NCBI RefSeq assembly: GCF_014334335.1
Contig: NZ_JACSEU010000001.1
Span: 1,860,001 to 1,924,000 of the forward strand
Source: Treponema sp. Marseille-Q3903
GTDB taxonomy: Bacteria > Spirochaetota > Spirochaetia > Treponematales > Treponemataceae
Length of the DNA stretch: 64,000 bases
Direction of reading: 5' to 3'
Every line of letters starts with the position of its first letter. Position 1 is the stretch's first letter. Under the pieces are notes generated by a model. It saw only the letters and a program-made list of their open reading frames with translations, had not been told where the DNA came from and did not search any database. The position numbers and the translations under genes were made by a program. Below are positions 9,614 to 19,141 of this stretch, piece after piece.

Positions 9614-10567
9614 CTAGTAATTTGCAAGTGTTTCAGCAGAGTTTACAGAAACACATTTTATTTCTTCGCCATATCCTGATTTTGCCCAAAGACCGGACAA
9701 AACAGAACCAACTCCCGGCTCAATCAATTCCCATTCATTGTCTTTATCGTCAGCTATCAAATCGTTTAGGACTTTTTCTTCATCTGTCCAGCGAACAGGA
9801 TTTGTGAGATGGAGAACAGCATTTTTCTTGATTTCGGCAGCATCTTTTGCCTGTTTTCCTGTGACGTTGCTAAAAAGTATTTTATCTGGATTGTTGAAAG
9901 TAAAGTCGGCAAGTGCTTTTTCAAAATTGTCAGCAGCTTCCTGCATAAGCGGAGAATGGAACGGTCCCGCAACTGCAAGACGAAGAGCACGGCGAGCACC
10001 AGCTTCTTTAGCTTTTGCTTCCAATTCCGTAAGAGCGTCAGCTGTGCCTGAAACTACAGTCTGAACCGGCGAGTTTAAGTTAGCTGGATAAGCATCTTTT
10101 ATATCTTTTGTAATGGCTGTGACCTGCTCTGGAGAAAGCCCTATGACAGCAGTCATTCCGGGTGCGTGACCTTCATTCTCTTTTGCAATTTTTTCACAAG
10201 TTGCCTGCATAATCTGACCGCGCTTACGAACAACTTTGATCACATCTTCAAAACTAAGAACACCGGCTGCATAAAGTGCAGGAAATTCGCCAAGGCTGAA
10301 TCCCATCACTGCAGACGGTTTAATCCCTTTTGATTCAAGAACTTTTATTACAGCCAAAGATGCAGTTGTAATCGCTAACTGACTGTTATCGCTGCGGCTC
10401 AAAACAGCAGCATCGCTTTCCCAGAGAAGTTCAGCCATATTTACGCCAGTGATTTTTGAAACTTCATCTACAACTTTGCGCGCTTCAGGGTAAGCGTCAC
10501 AAATATCTTTAATCATTCCGGGAACCTGAGCACCCTGCCCCGGAAATAAAAATGCATATTTTTTCAT
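9614..10567 (-). CDS. fabD: Malonyl-CoA:ACP transacylase
   Basis: The protein is 317 residues from the ATG at 10567 (MKKYAFLFPGQGAQVPGM). An upstream extension to 10669 is open but has no family similarity and is rejected as the start. The active serine is in GFSLGEFPALYAAG (usually GHSxG, here Phe replaces His) and the catalytic His in AGPFHSPLM. It loads malonyl groups on ACP for fabF. It is the first gene of the fab operon. Confidence 0.92.
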   Translation of the reverse strand: MKKYAFLFPGQGAQVPGMIKDICDAYPEARKVVDEVSKITGVNMAELLWESDAAVLSRSDNSQLAITTASLAVIKVLESKGIKPSAVMGFSLGEFPALYAAGVLSFEDVIKVVRKRGQIMQATCEKIAKENEGHAPGMTAVIGLSPEQVTAITKDIKDAYPANLNSPVQTVVSGTADALTELEAKAKEAGARRALRLAVAGPFHSPLMQEAADNFEKALADFTFNNPDKILFSNVTGKQAKDAAEIKKNAVLHLTNPVRWTDEEKVLNDLIADDKDNEWELIEPGVGSVLSGLWAKSGYGEEIKCVSVNSAETLANY

Positions 10568-10735
10568 AATCAACACCAACCTTAATATTAAAAATATCTT
10601 TATTACAAAATGACAAATTTCATCTATTCTGTCAAGTACAGAAAAATATCCGTAAGATTCGATTTTCAAGTCAGGTACAGCAAAAAAGTAAAAATATATA
10701 ACCTATCATTTTAATAGATAAAACTCTGAATTTAA

Positions 10736-10764
10736 TTGTAAACATTCTTTTTTTTTAGTATATT
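10736..10764 (+). promoter_or_regulatory. Sigma-70-type promoter of the suf operon, apparently leaderless
   Basis: TTGTAA (10736-10741), a 17-bp spacer and TATATT (10759-10764) form a good promoter. The -10 box ends only 6 bp before the sufC ATG at 10771 and no Shine-Dalgarno is visible, so the message would start at or very near the start codon. Confidence 0.55.
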
Positions 10765-10770
10765 TTAACC

Positions 10771-11508
10771 ATGCTTTTAGAAACTAAAAAACTCAGTGCA
10801 GGTCTTGAAGATGGCACACAGATTCTCAGCGACCTCGATATTCGGATTGGAAATGACGAAATTCATGTTTTAATGGGACCAAACGGAGCGGGAAAATCTT
10901 CGCTCGGAAACACATTGATGGGAAACCCAATTTATCATGTAACTAGCGGAAATATCTTTTTTAAAAATCAAGATATCACTGATTTGAGTACAGATAAACG
11001 CGCAAAACTCGGAATGTTTATGTCTTTCCAAAATCCTCTCGAAGTTCCGGGAATTTCCCTCGAAACGTTTATCCGTTCCGCAATTCAACAGAGGACAGGA
11101 GAGCATGTAAAACTCTTTCAGTTTCAAAAAGAACTAAAAGCTTGCATGGAACTACTAAATATTGACTTTGATTATGCAAAGCGCGATTTAAATGTAGGTT
11201 TTTCCGGCGGAGAAAGAAAAAAAAGCGAAATATTGCAGCTGCTCATGCTAAAACCTGATTTTGCAATTCTAGATGAAACTGATTCGGGGCTCGACGTTGA
11301 TGCGGTTCACGTAGTTTCAAAAGGTATTGAAGAATATCAGAAAACTGTAGGCGGTTCTCTTTTGATTATCACTCACAATGCTAAAATTCTTGAATCTTTG
11401 AAGGTCAATCATACGCATGTCATTGTCAAAGGACACATTGTTCACTCAGACGACGGTTCATTGGTAGAAGAGATCAACAAAAATGGATTTGAGAAATATA
11501 TTAAATAA
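10771..11508 (+). CDS. sufC: Fe-S assembly ATPase SufC
   Basis: The 245-residue ABC-type ATPase has Walker A GPNGAGKSSLGNT, signature FSGGERKKSEILQ and Walker B FAILDETDSGLD. It powers the SufBCD scaffold that builds Fe-S clusters in the cytoplasm. It is first in sufC-B-D-S-U, the order found in Gram-positive and many anaerobic bacteria, and has no membrane partner. Confidence 0.95.
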   Translation: MLLETKKLSAGLEDGTQILSDLDIRIGNDEIHVLMGPNGAGKSSLGNTLMGNPIYHVTSGNIFFKNQDITDLSTDKRAKLGMFMSFQNPLEVPGISLETFIRSAIQQRTGEHVKLFQFQKELKACMELLNIDFDYAKRDLNVGFSGGERKKSEILQLLMLKPDFAILDETDSGLDVDAVHVVSKGIEEYQKTVGGSLLIITHNAKILESLKVNHTHVIVKGHIVHSDDGSLVEEINKNGFEKYIK

Positions 11509-11556
11509 GCCGGATTTCATACTGCGGAATTTATGATATTTATTGAGGAATAGCTG

Positions 11557-12972
11557 ATGGCAGAAGAAAAAACAATTGTAGCTGATATAAACAACGATTT
11601 TTATGATTTCCGTTACGAAGAAGATGAAGAGAATTTTTACAGGATTGAAAGTGGGCTAAATCCAGAAATTGTTAAAAGAATCAGCGATGAAAAAGAAGAT
11701 CCTCAGTGGATGCGGGAATTTAGGCTAAACTCGCTTCAAATATACAATCAGCTGCATGTTCCAAACTGGGGTCCATCTATTGAAGGACTCGATATTGCAA
11801 ACATTTCAACTTATGTCCGCCCAAAAACTAAAATGAGCGGCAGTTGGGAAGATGTTCCACAAGATATCAAAGACTCATTTGAAAAACTCGGAATTCCTGA
11901 GGCAGAGCGAAAATCTCTTGCAGGCGTCGGTGCACAGTATGATTCGGAACTTGTCTATCACAATGTTCAGGAAGAAGTCGCAAAGCAGGGCGTCGTTTAC
12001 ATGGGCTTTGAAGAGGCATTGAAAAGCAAAGAATGGGGCTCAATGGTTCAGGAATATTTTATGACTTTGATAACTCCAAAAGACCACAAGTTTGCAGCCC
12101 TTCACGGCGCCGTATGGTCAGGAGGCTCTTTCGTTTATGTCCCAAAAGGTGTGCATTTGAGCTTTCCTCTTCAGTCTTATTTCCGTTTAAATGCAAAGGG
12201 AGCAGGTCAGTTTGAGCACACGTTGATAATTGTAGACGAAGGCGCTGACCTTCACTTTATTGAAGGCTGTTCCGCTCCAAAATATAACGAAGCAAATTTA
12301 CATGCAGGAGCTGTAGAGCTTTTTGTAAAGAAAAATGCCCATCTGAGATATTCTACAATCGAAAACTGGTCAAAAAATATGTACAACCTCAACACAAAAC
12401 GCGCAAAAGTTGAGGAAGGCGGTGCTGTCGAATGGATTTCAGGCTCATTCGGCTCGCACATATCTTATCTTTACCCCGAAAGCGACCTAGTAGGGCGAAA
12501 TGCGCGTTCGGAATTCACAGGAATTACATTTGCAGGCGGCGGACAGTGTTTGGACACGGGCGCAAAAATGGTTCACCTTGCTCCCGATACGACAAGCTTG
12601 ATCACAACTAAATCGATTTCAAAAGGTGGCGGAGAAAGTTTTTATCGGTCTGCCGTCTACATCGGAAAAGAAGCAACAGGAAGCAAAGCGAGCGTTTCAT
12701 GCCAGTCGTTGATGCTTGACAGCGAAAGCCGTTCAGACACAATCCCTGCAATGGAGATTTTGAACGACGACTGCGATGTCGGACATGAAGCCAAAATCGG
12801 AAGAATAAGCAGCGAAGCGATTTTTTATCTGATGAGTCGCGGTATCCCGGAAGATGAGGCGAGGAGTATGATTGTAAGCGGGTTCGCAAATCCTGTCAGC
12901 AAAGAGCTTCCGCTCGAATATGCAGTTGAGATGAATAATCTTATTCGTCTAGAGATGAAAGGCACAATGTAA
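11557..12972 (+). CDS. sufB: Fe-S scaffold protein SufB
   Basis: The 471-residue protein matches SufB end to end: WMREFRLNSLQIYNQL near residue 51, then the beta-helix core and the C-terminal HEAKIGRISSEAIFYLMSRG block. It is the scaffold on which clusters assemble with SufC and SufD. It starts 48 bp after sufC and the ATG is preceded by TTGAGGAATAG. Confidence 0.95.
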   Translation: MAEEKTIVADINNDFYDFRYEEDEENFYRIESGLNPEIVKRISDEKEDPQWMREFRLNSLQIYNQLHVPNWGPSIEGLDIANISTYVRPKTKMSGSWEDVPQDIKDSFEKLGIPEAERKSLAGVGAQYDSELVYHNVQEEVAKQGVVYMGFEEALKSKEWGSMVQEYFMTLITPKDHKFAALHGAVWSGGSFVYVPKGVHLSFPLQSYFRLNAKGAGQFEHTLIIVDEGADLHFIEGCSAPKYNEANLHAGAVELFVKKNAHLRYSTIENWSKNMYNLNTKRAKVEEGGAVEWISGSFGSHISYLYPESDLVGRNARSEFTGITFAGGGQCLDTGAKMVHLAPDTTSLITTKSISKGGGESFYRSAVYIGKEATGSKASVSCQSLMLDSESRSDTIPAMEILNDDCDVGHEAKIGRISSEAIFYLMSRGIPEDEARSMIVSGFANPVSKELPLEYAVEMNNLIRLEMKGTM

Positions 12973-12982
12973 GAGAACGACG

Positions 12983-14143
12983 ATGAAAGAAACATTTAAA
13001 ATAAACAAAATCCCTTCTATCACGTGGAACTGGCTAAAGATAAATCATGACGAAGTGACTATCGACACAAAATTCGTTCACAAAAATGCAGTTTATGACA
13101 ATTTGCCGGAGGGGTTCACGATTGGCAAAAACAATACAAAAATTGATTTTGATAATATAAACGGCGGGCTTTTCGCAAAGCACAATCTCAAAACGCCGGA
13201 TAAACGGGCTGAAAATTATGAAAAACAGAAAGAAAATCGTAAAAATAATTGCGAATCAATTTCAGAGCAAAATCATCCGCTCGCAAAAATCATAGCGCAA
13301 GCAGCTTTTGATGCACAAATAATCACCGTAAACGGAACTCCTTCTAAACCTCTAGTGCTTTACATTTCAAACGGATCCGAATCTAACGTAATTTCAAATC
13401 AATTTATTTATGTAAAAGAAAACTCGGAATGCACTGTTATATTTGTTTACGAAAATAACGAAAAACTTGCGGCCGAAAGCTCTCTTACGATTCAGACAAA
13501 AATCTACGTCGAAAAAAATGCAAAAGTTCACGTTGTAAAAGTTCAACTTTATCCTGAAAATACGCTTCTGTTAGATGACACAGGCTATGTCGCAATGGAA
13601 AATTCTGATGTAAAATTTACACAGATTGAGCTCGGAGGCGGACATTCTTCTTCGGGGCTCTACGTAAGTCTGCAAGGCTATAAATCTTCCTTTACATCTG
13701 ATGTCGCTTATATATGCAAAAATAGACAGATTCTCGACATGAACCACATCGTCATTCATAAAAACAAAAAAACTAAATGTAAAATGAATGTAAACGGCTC
13801 ATTAAAAGATGAAGCTTCTAAAACGTACCGTGGAACAATTGAATTAAAAAAAGGCTGCGCAGGTTCAGTCGGCTACGAAATGGAAGAAACGCTGCTGCTC
13901 TCTCCAAAGACCGCAAATAAATCAATTCCGGTCATCCTTTGCGATGAGGAAGATGTTGAAGGTGAACACGGTTCAACAATCGGTCGCCTTTCATCCGATA
14001 TTCTTTTCTATATGCAGACACGCGGAATAAGTGCAAAAGAAGCAGAAAAAATAATGTCAGTTGCAAAAGTTCAAGCAGTGGCAGATAAAATTCCGGATGA
14101 AAATATAAAACAAAAGATTTTAAACTTTATCGAAAACAAATAA
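12983..14143 (+). CDS. sufD: Fe-S assembly protein SufD
   Basis: The 386-residue paralogue of SufB has a diverged N-terminus but the same C-terminal signature (GEHGSTIGRLSSDILFYMQTRG). It partners SufB in the SufBC2D complex. It lies 10 bp after sufB in the same transcript. The N-terminal half is lysine/asparagine rich and less conserved, as is usual for SufD. Confidence 0.9.
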   Translation: MKETFKINKIPSITWNWLKINHDEVTIDTKFVHKNAVYDNLPEGFTIGKNNTKIDFDNINGGLFAKHNLKTPDKRAENYEKQKENRKNNCESISEQNHPLAKIIAQAAFDAQIITVNGTPSKPLVLYISNGSESNVISNQFIYVKENSECTVIFVYENNEKLAAESSLTIQTKIYVEKNAKVHVVKVQLYPENTLLLDDTGYVAMENSDVKFTQIELGGGHSSSGLYVSLQGYKSSFTSDVAYICKNRQILDMNHIVIHKNKKTKCKMNVNGSLKDEASKTYRGTIELKKGCAGSVGYEMEETLLLSPKTANKSIPVILCDEEDVEGEHGSTIGRLSSDILFYMQTRGISAKEAEKIMSVAKVQAVADKIPDENIKQKILNFIENK

Positions 14144-14178
14144 TCTTAATTTTGTCTTACAACCGGGAAGGAATGTTA

Positions 14179-15426
14179 ATGATGGTAAACAAGTATAGAA
14201 AAGATTTTCCTTTTTTTAAGGCGATAGATGAACATATTTCAAAAGAAAACAACGGACTAATCTATTTTGACACAGCCGCAACAGCACAGCGTCCATATCT
14301 CGTGCTAGATTCAATGAGCCATTTTTACGCAACTGCGAATGCAAATCCGCTGCGTGGACTCTACAGCCTTTCAGAAAGGGCAACAAACGCTTATGAAGAT
14401 GCAAGGGCAACAGTTGCAAAATTTATAAATGCAAAACGTCTTGAAGAGATAATTTTTACTCGCAACACGACCGAAAGTTTAAACCTTGTGGCATACAGTT
14501 GGGGTCTTTATCATCTTAAATCCGGTGATGAAGTTTGCATTTCAATCATGGAACATCATTCAAACATCCTTCCGTGGCAGATAATTTGCCGCCAGACAGG
14601 AGCTAAACTTGTTTTTATGGAGTGCGATAAAAAAACAGGTGTAATAAGTGAAGACGAGTACAGAGCTAAAATCACAGGCAAAACAAAAATCGTAAGCATA
14701 GTTCACGTAAGCAATGTGCTTGGAATAACAAATCCTGTAAAGAAAATCGGAGAAGTTGCACATAAAGTCGGTGCAGTTTTCATCGTTGACGGAGCACAAT
14801 CTACACCTCACATAAAAGTCGATGTTCAAGATATCGGAGCTGATTTTTTAGCTATGAGCGGTCATAAACTCTGTGGGCCAATGGGAATCGGTGCGCTTTA
14901 CGGACGTTATGATTTACTGGAAGAAATGCCTCCATTTATGACAGGCGGAGAGATGATTGAATACGTCACACGAGATTCTGCGACTTGGGCTGAAGTTCCT
15001 CATAAATTTGAAGCCGGAACGGTAAGCGCCGGAGATGCAGTTGGAATGGCTGCCGCAGTCCGTTATCTGCAATCAGTCGGATTGGACAATATTGAAAAGC
15101 GAGATAAAGAACTTACAGAGCGTCTGATGGACGGGCTGAAAAAAATCCCGCATTTAAACTTTGTAGGAAGCGATGATCCACACAAACGAAGCGGAATCGT
15201 GACTTTTACAGTTGACGGAGTCCATCCTCACGACATCGCTACACTTTTGAGCGATGAACACATTGCAATCCGAGCAGGACACCATTGCGCTCAACCGCTG
15301 CAACAGTATCTTGGGATAAATGCAAGTGCACGTGCAAGCCTGTATTTCTACAACACAGAAGAAGAAGTCGACATTTTCATAGATAAGATATCACAGGTGC
15401 GCAAATGGAGCGGTTATAAAGACTGA
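14179..15426 (+). CDS. sufS: Cysteine desulfurase SufS
   Basis: This PLP enzyme takes sulfur from cysteine for the SUF scaffold. The PLP lysine is in MSGHKLCGPMGIGALYG and the persulfide cysteine in AGHHCAQPLQQ, the group II (SufS) pattern. The frame is open from a TTG at 14152, but GGGAAGGA at 14165-14172 points to the ATG at 14179 or 14182, so 14179 is used. It follows sufD closely. Confidence 0.92.
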   Translation: MMVNKYRKDFPFFKAIDEHISKENNGLIYFDTAATAQRPYLVLDSMSHFYATANANPLRGLYSLSERATNAYEDARATVAKFINAKRLEEIIFTRNTTESLNLVAYSWGLYHLKSGDEVCISIMEHHSNILPWQIICRQTGAKLVFMECDKKTGVISEDEYRAKITGKTKIVSIVHVSNVLGITNPVKKIGEVAHKVGAVFIVDGAQSTPHIKVDVQDIGADFLAMSGHKLCGPMGIGALYGRYDLLEEMPPFMTGGEMIEYVTRDSATWAEVPHKFEAGTVSAGDAVGMAAAVRYLQSVGLDNIEKRDKELTERLMDGLKKIPHLNFVGSDDPHKRSGIVTFTVDGVHPHDIATLLSDEHIAIRAGHHCAQPLQQYLGINASARASLYFYNTEEEVDIFIDKISQVRKWSGYKD

Positions 15427-15549
15427 TTTGCAGTTTCAAGTTGTGTTAAGATTGACACCCTCTTTAAACAACATGAGTATGCTGACTGATTTGCTGATTT
15501 GTTGGCCATCATTCTGATTGTCTGCATCCGCTGATTACTCACGCTGATT
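15423..15549. repeat. Cluster of CTGATT motifs between sufS and sufU
   Basis: Six copies of CTGATT lie at 15423, 15486, 15494, 15514, 15531 and 15544 in the 200-bp gap that splits sufS from sufU. The spacing is irregular, so this is not a tandem array. I see no gene in the gap. It may be a decayed repeat or a protein-binding region. Confidence 0.3.
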
Positions 15550-15642
15550 GACGCAGACAAAAAATAAACTATAATTAAATACGATTTATAAATTTCTACG
15601 ATGGCTGCGTAACTTATAAAACGAACAATGCAAGGAAATATG

Positions 15643-16074
15643 ATGGACACTAAAGAACTATACAGAGAAATATTAAACGAGCATAACATCAATCCGACCC
15701 ACAAAAAGGAACTCGATTCTCCAACTTTTTGCCTCGAAGGCGTAAATCCTAGCTGCGGAGATCAAATCACACTCCAGATGACACTCGGCTCAGACGGAAA
15801 AATCAAAGATGCGAGTTTTACAGGAAGCGGCTGTGCAATAAGTCAGGCATCTGTAGATATGATGGCAGACCTTGTTATCGGCAAAACTAAGGAAGAAGCT
15901 CTCGCACTCGCTGATATTTTTGACAGAATGATAAAAGGTTCCGTCACAGAAACAGAACTAGAACAGCTAGACGAAGCTGCCGCACTGCAAGATGTTTCCC
16001 ACATGCCAGCTCGCGTAAAATGCGCAATGCTCGGTTGGCGAACGATGAAAGAAATGCTATTGAAACAAAAATAG
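15643..16074 (+). CDS. sufU: SUF sulfur-transfer protein SufU
   Basis: This IscU-like protein has the three zinc/sulfur cysteines in NPSCGD, GSGCAIS and RVKCAML, plus the SufU-specific insertion between the second and third. It accepts sulfur from SufS. AAGGA at 15632-15636 favours the ATG at 15643 (MDTKELYREI) over 15628 or 15640. It is detached from sufS by about 200 bp, so it may have its own promoter. Confidence 0.9.
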   Translation: MDTKELYREILNEHNINPTHKKELDSPTFCLEGVNPSCGDQITLQMTLGSDGKIKDASFTGSGCAISQASVDMMADLVIGKTKEEALALADIFDRMIKGSVTETELEQLDEAAALQDVSHMPARVKCAMLGWRTMKEMLLKQK

Positions 16075-16088
16075 ATTTATGCTATATT
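16060..16088 (+). promoter_or_regulatory. Promoter of tRNA-Arg, inside the end of sufU
   Basis: TTGAAA (16060-16065), a 17-bp spacer and TATATT (16083-16088) lie 12 bp before the mature tRNA 5' end. The -35 box is within the last sufU codons. Confidence 0.6.
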
Positions 16089-16099
16089 GTTATCCACTT

Positions 16100-16173
16100 G
16101 GTGCTTTAGCTCAGCTGGATAGAGCAGCTGCCTTCTAAGCAGCAGGTCGACAGTTCGATTCTGCCAAGCATCA
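16100..16173 (+). tRNA. tRNA-Arg (anticodon UCU)
   Basis: A 74-nt cloverleaf can be folded: acceptor GGTGCTT/AAGCATC, D arm GCTC..GAGC, anticodon stem GCTGC/GCAGC with loop CTTCTAA (anticodon TCT at 16134-16136) and the TTCGATT T-loop. One A-C mismatch sits in the T stem. CCA is not encoded. It reads AGA codons, which are common in the AT-rich island. The gene is the integration target of the island: its 3' half from 16130 is repeated at 55069-55112. Confidence 0.93.
16130..16173 (+). repeat. attL: 44-bp direct repeat in the 3' half of tRNA-Arg
   Basis: This stretch is identical over 44 bp to 55069-55112, with mismatches immediately outside on both sides. It runs from the anticodon stem to the discriminator base, the classic target of tyrosine integrases. 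The tRNA upstream remains intact. Confidence 0.9.
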
Positions 16174-16252
16174 TACCACATAACTTTATGTATTACAATA
16201 AATTACAACACATGACAAATGATAAAAATATGTCATTTGAAGCGGAAATTTA

Positions 16253-16275
16253 AAAGTGGTACACAAAGTGGTACA
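16253..16275. repeat. Two AAAGTGGTACA direct repeats at the left island end
   Basis: AAAGTGGTACA occurs at 16253-16263 and 16265-16275. The same 11-mer recurs near the right end at 54918 and inverted at 54937, with a near copy at 54905. Repeats at both ends of an integrated element suggest arm-type binding sites for integrase or excisionase. Confidence 0.45.
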
Positions 16276-16352
16276 TAAATTTAAATACGCCCACCGGTAA
16301 ATTGGGAAGCATTGGAGTTATAACCTGATAATAAAAATTAGGGGTTACGCCT

Positions 16353-17135
16353 ATGCAGAAATTGCCATTCTCTCTCACAGCGCGAGGCAACTCGCCATTT
16401 TACTATGTTCGTTTCCGCAACGAGCAGACAGGCGGTTTCCTTTCTTGGGTTTCCACAAAAGAAAAGAATTACAGCAGAGCGCTCCGCAAGGCATGGGACA
16501 TGTACAACGCCATGCAGTCGGGGCGCGAGCTTGAGAAACTCTCATTCTATGACACAATCAGAAAATCAGACTACACAAAAGAGGATGTAGAGAAATTCCT
16601 TGAGGATTTCCAGCGAAAAGGGTTTGTCACAAGCTTTGTAATGAAAGACGAGGGTTTTCTGAACACCCCGGCGCTTCAGTGGCTTGTTGATTTCTGGAAT
16701 CCTGAAAAGTCCGTATACCTGCGCGAAAAGCAACGCAAGGGACAAAGCGTCCATAAAAAGCACACCGAAAATTCCGCTGCCTTTATTACAAACCACTGGG
16801 CAGAAATCATCGGGGAAAAGACACTGGGAGAGATCAACCGCAAGGTAATACAAGAGCAGTTTGACCGGCTGGACGGCATGCAGCTCAACGGAAACACAAA
16901 AAACCATGTTCTGAGAGCGGTGCTTACTCCGCTCAAATGGGCGTTCAACAATGAGCTTCTTCCCCGTGATGTCTCAAAAGGCTGGGTTATGTATAAAGCA
17001 CAGTACAAGAAGCGTGCGATTTTAACAATGGAAATGGCTAGAAGTGTTTTCACACAGACTGTTTATTGTATCAACAGCAAGTTCTGTATCAGCATGATTA
17101 GACATCCTGAACGCCAGAATCTCTTTGTTGAATAA
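16353..17135 (+). pseudogene. Truncated phage tyrosine integrase (N-terminal part)
   Basis: About 230 genuine residues remain: an N-terminal DNA-binding region and the helical core-binding domain (around residues 110-220, with KKHTENSAAFITNHWAEIIG and KTLGEINRKVIQEQF). The frame then runs into IS3 DNA at about 17048, and the last 29 or so residues are IS sequence read backwards. The catalytic R-H-R-Y half of this 400-residue class is missing. It faces away from the tRNA, as island integrases usually do, so it was probably the enzyme that inserted the element. Confidence 0.85.
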
Positions 17136-17369
17136 ATCCATTACTGCGCTAAGGAATAACCATCCATTTTTTATTTTGAAGTATGAGATATCTGTCACAA
17201 GCTTCTGCAACGGTTTATCTGCAGAAAACTCCCTGTTAAGGATATTCTTAGGCAGATTGGCATCATTCTCCTTCAAAGTCTGATAATATCCCTTAGGAAA
17301 CCGTCTTACACGGTTCTCTACATGAATCCCATACAGATTTGATACCCTCAAAATCCTTTTGTGATTCAT
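17022..17369 (-). pseudogene. IS3-family transposase OrfB fragment (frameshifted, 3'-truncated)
   Basis: The visible frame holds the start of the DDE integrase core (LVTDISYFKIKNGWLFLSAVMDLFNKEILAF, shown here for its first Asp, so only the D of DDE). Upstream, from about 17610 to 17415, another frame encodes the HTH_21 part (IKELHKKGYKISVLCKITG), so a frameshift near 17415 separates the two. Downstream residues after DTINSLC come from the junction with the integrase. No active enzyme can be made. Confidence 0.8.
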
Positions 17370-17935
17370 TTTTATGCCAAACTGGAGTTTCAGGTAATGA
17401 GCTTTTACCTTAGCTCAGCGTAGCGTAATTGTTTTTCAGGCAGCATTTTTATTATCTCTAGTGTTTCAAGGTCTTTGTCATTTTTCCTTGTGTTATCTTT
17501 CTGATAATAAAATGTTGCTCGGCTTATGCCTGTAATCTTACAAAGAACGCTTATTTTGTATCCTTTTTTATGTAATTCTTTGATTGTTTCGATTGCTGTT
17601 TTTTTTTACTTTCTGGAAACCTTATTGCTTCGAGTTTCTTTGCATAAGCTTTCCAGTATTCAGCTTCTGTTTTGTAGTATTCAATATCCTTCTGTTCATC
17701 ATCGATGATTATCTCGTTTCTGGTTTCCACAGGCAATCCTCTGCCGGTTCTTTGTTGCAAAACCCAATACCTTACGGTATCTCGCTGCAGTCCATATTTG
17801 GCTGCTAGAGTTCTGTAACCGACAACTCCTGCCTTGTATTCTGCCAAAACCTTTACTCTCAAGTCAATTGGATAAGGAATTGTAACTCCCATTTTCTAAC
17901 CTCCAAAAAGTGTCTAATTTTTTGGGGTCAGTTCA
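17049..17935 (-). mobile_element. IS3-family insertion sequence remnant
   Basis: It contains an intact-looking orfA (17551-17892) and a broken orfB. The transposase-proximal end is clear: TGAACTGACCCC... on the minus strand, at 17911-17935, a typical IS3/IS150-type terminal repeat ending TG/CA. The other end is missing where the IS joins the integrase at about 17049. It inserted exactly at the edge of the duplicated block beginning at 17936. Confidence 0.8.
17551..17892 (-). CDS. IS3-family transposase OrfA (HTH protein)
   Basis: The 113-residue OrfA has an N-terminal helix-turn-helix (YRTLAAKYGLQRDTVRYWV, about residues 26-44) and a C-terminal leucine-zipper-like helix. In IS3 elements it recognises the IS ends, and OrfAB arises by -1 frameshifting on an A-rich slip site. 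Such an A run is present near 17600. With OrfB destroyed it can at most act as a repressor. Confidence 0.8.
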   Translation of the reverse strand: MGVTIPYPIDLRVKVLAEYKAGVVGYRTLAAKYGLQRDTVRYWVLQQRTGRGLPVETRNEIIIDDEQKDIEYYKTEAEYWKAYAKKLEAIRFPESKKKQQSKQSKNYIKKDTK

Positions 17936-18043
17936 TTCGTTGCTCGCTACCCCTTCCAACGGGGGCAATGAAGTTTTCAGATGTTTGTACTATTGCAGTC
18001 CTTTTCAATTTGTCTTAGTCCGCCCCCGTAACGCCCCCATAGT

Positions 18044-18592
18044 TTACTGTAGGATTATTCCACTTTTTCCCATTGCTTTTATAAAATCTGGCAAAGGCTC
18101 AGTTTTATCATAACGCCAGTCATAAACACCTTCTTTAATAGTATTAAGGATTCTTGCTGACATTTCCTCATAACTTGGCAAATTTGGATTTGTTACCAGT
18201 ATTGAAGAAATGCAGGTGTCGTCATATTTACTGCCTTTATACACATCCTTTATTGTCATTCTGATCTTGTCTGTCTTTGCTGGCAGTTTTATAACGGTAT
18301 ATCTTACAATGTCATCAAGTTCGTACTCCTGTGCGAATTTTGGATTTTCACTTTCTATTAGTACAGTTTTTACCCTGCTGTTCTTTTCATACAAATCCAT
18401 GCGTGTAAAGTCTACAAAGCCGTTCAGTATCTGCATTTCATCAGACTTCCACTTGAACTCCATATCCAGATATTCGCCTATGCCATAACCCTTTACACCT
18501 TCTACCCATGGAGGGGTTATTGAGTCGTAAAGAGTTTTATCATAGTCATCTGTATCCATATAATAAATTTTTTCAAGAATATTATTCGCCAA
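18044..18592 (-). pseudogene. C-terminal half of interrupted tip-partner (putative immunity) gene, copy 2
   Basis: It encodes 182 residues from a TTG, but the frame is open back to the TAA at 18719-18721 and joins the gene at 18719-19141 without any shift. The domain (PPWVEGVKGYGIGEYLDMEF, NSRVKTVLIES, YDDTCISSILV) is a discoidin-like beta-sandwich of the kind annotated as NADase-type glycan-binding. Compared with the intact 367-residue relative at 19641-20744 it lacks only the stop-free link. Nearly identical to 28734-29282. Confidence 0.75.
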
Positions 18593-18718
18593 ATACTCTA
18601 CAAAACCGTTCCTAGTATTTTCCGATAAAGAAGATGACGCTTTGATTGATTTTATACCAGCATCATAAATTGCAACTCTGTGAGTCTCTCTACATGATTC
18701 TATATAGGTTTTATCGGA

Positions 18719-19141
18719 TTATTTTTTGTATTCTTTCCACATTTTATAATCAAAACTTTTCCTATCATCAATATCACGAAACATTTCGTTTGGCATATCT
18801 ACTCCATATTTTGGTCTAACAATAATGGGAATTATTATACCTTTTCCTTCTATGTAGTATTCATCTATATTAGATTCTTTTTTCCTCGAAAGAGAATTTT
18901 TTACAAAGTAACCTTGAACTTCTTTTTCCACATCATACGAATACTGAAGAAGAAGCCCCTCTTTTTCAAAAACTTCCCTTTTACCAGCTGTAATAATAGC
19001 AAATTGTTTTTCACTTAAATAATATAAAATCAGTCCTTTATCATAAATATTTGTAAAATAAGTTATATCTATATTAATTTTTTCAGAAAATAGCATTGCC
19101 TCCATAAAAAAAACACTAAAAATTAAGATAATTTTCTTCAT
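18719..19141 (-). pseudogene. N-terminal half of interrupted tip-partner (putative immunity) gene, copy 2
   Basis: It has 140 residues with a signal peptide (MKKIILIFSVFFMEAMLFSE) and a GKGIIIPIIVRP strand pair shared with the 367-residue relative. It ends at an in-frame ochre codon after KMWKEYKK; the next codons continue the homology (SDKTYIESC). Its ATG overlaps the stop of the preceding toxin tip by 4 bp. Identical in organisation to 29409-29831. It may still give an exported N-terminal fragment. Confidence 0.75.

Noticed and set aside
15423-15549. CTGATT cluster as a CRISPR array
   Set aside because: Units are 6 bp with irregular spacing, and no cas genes are nearby.
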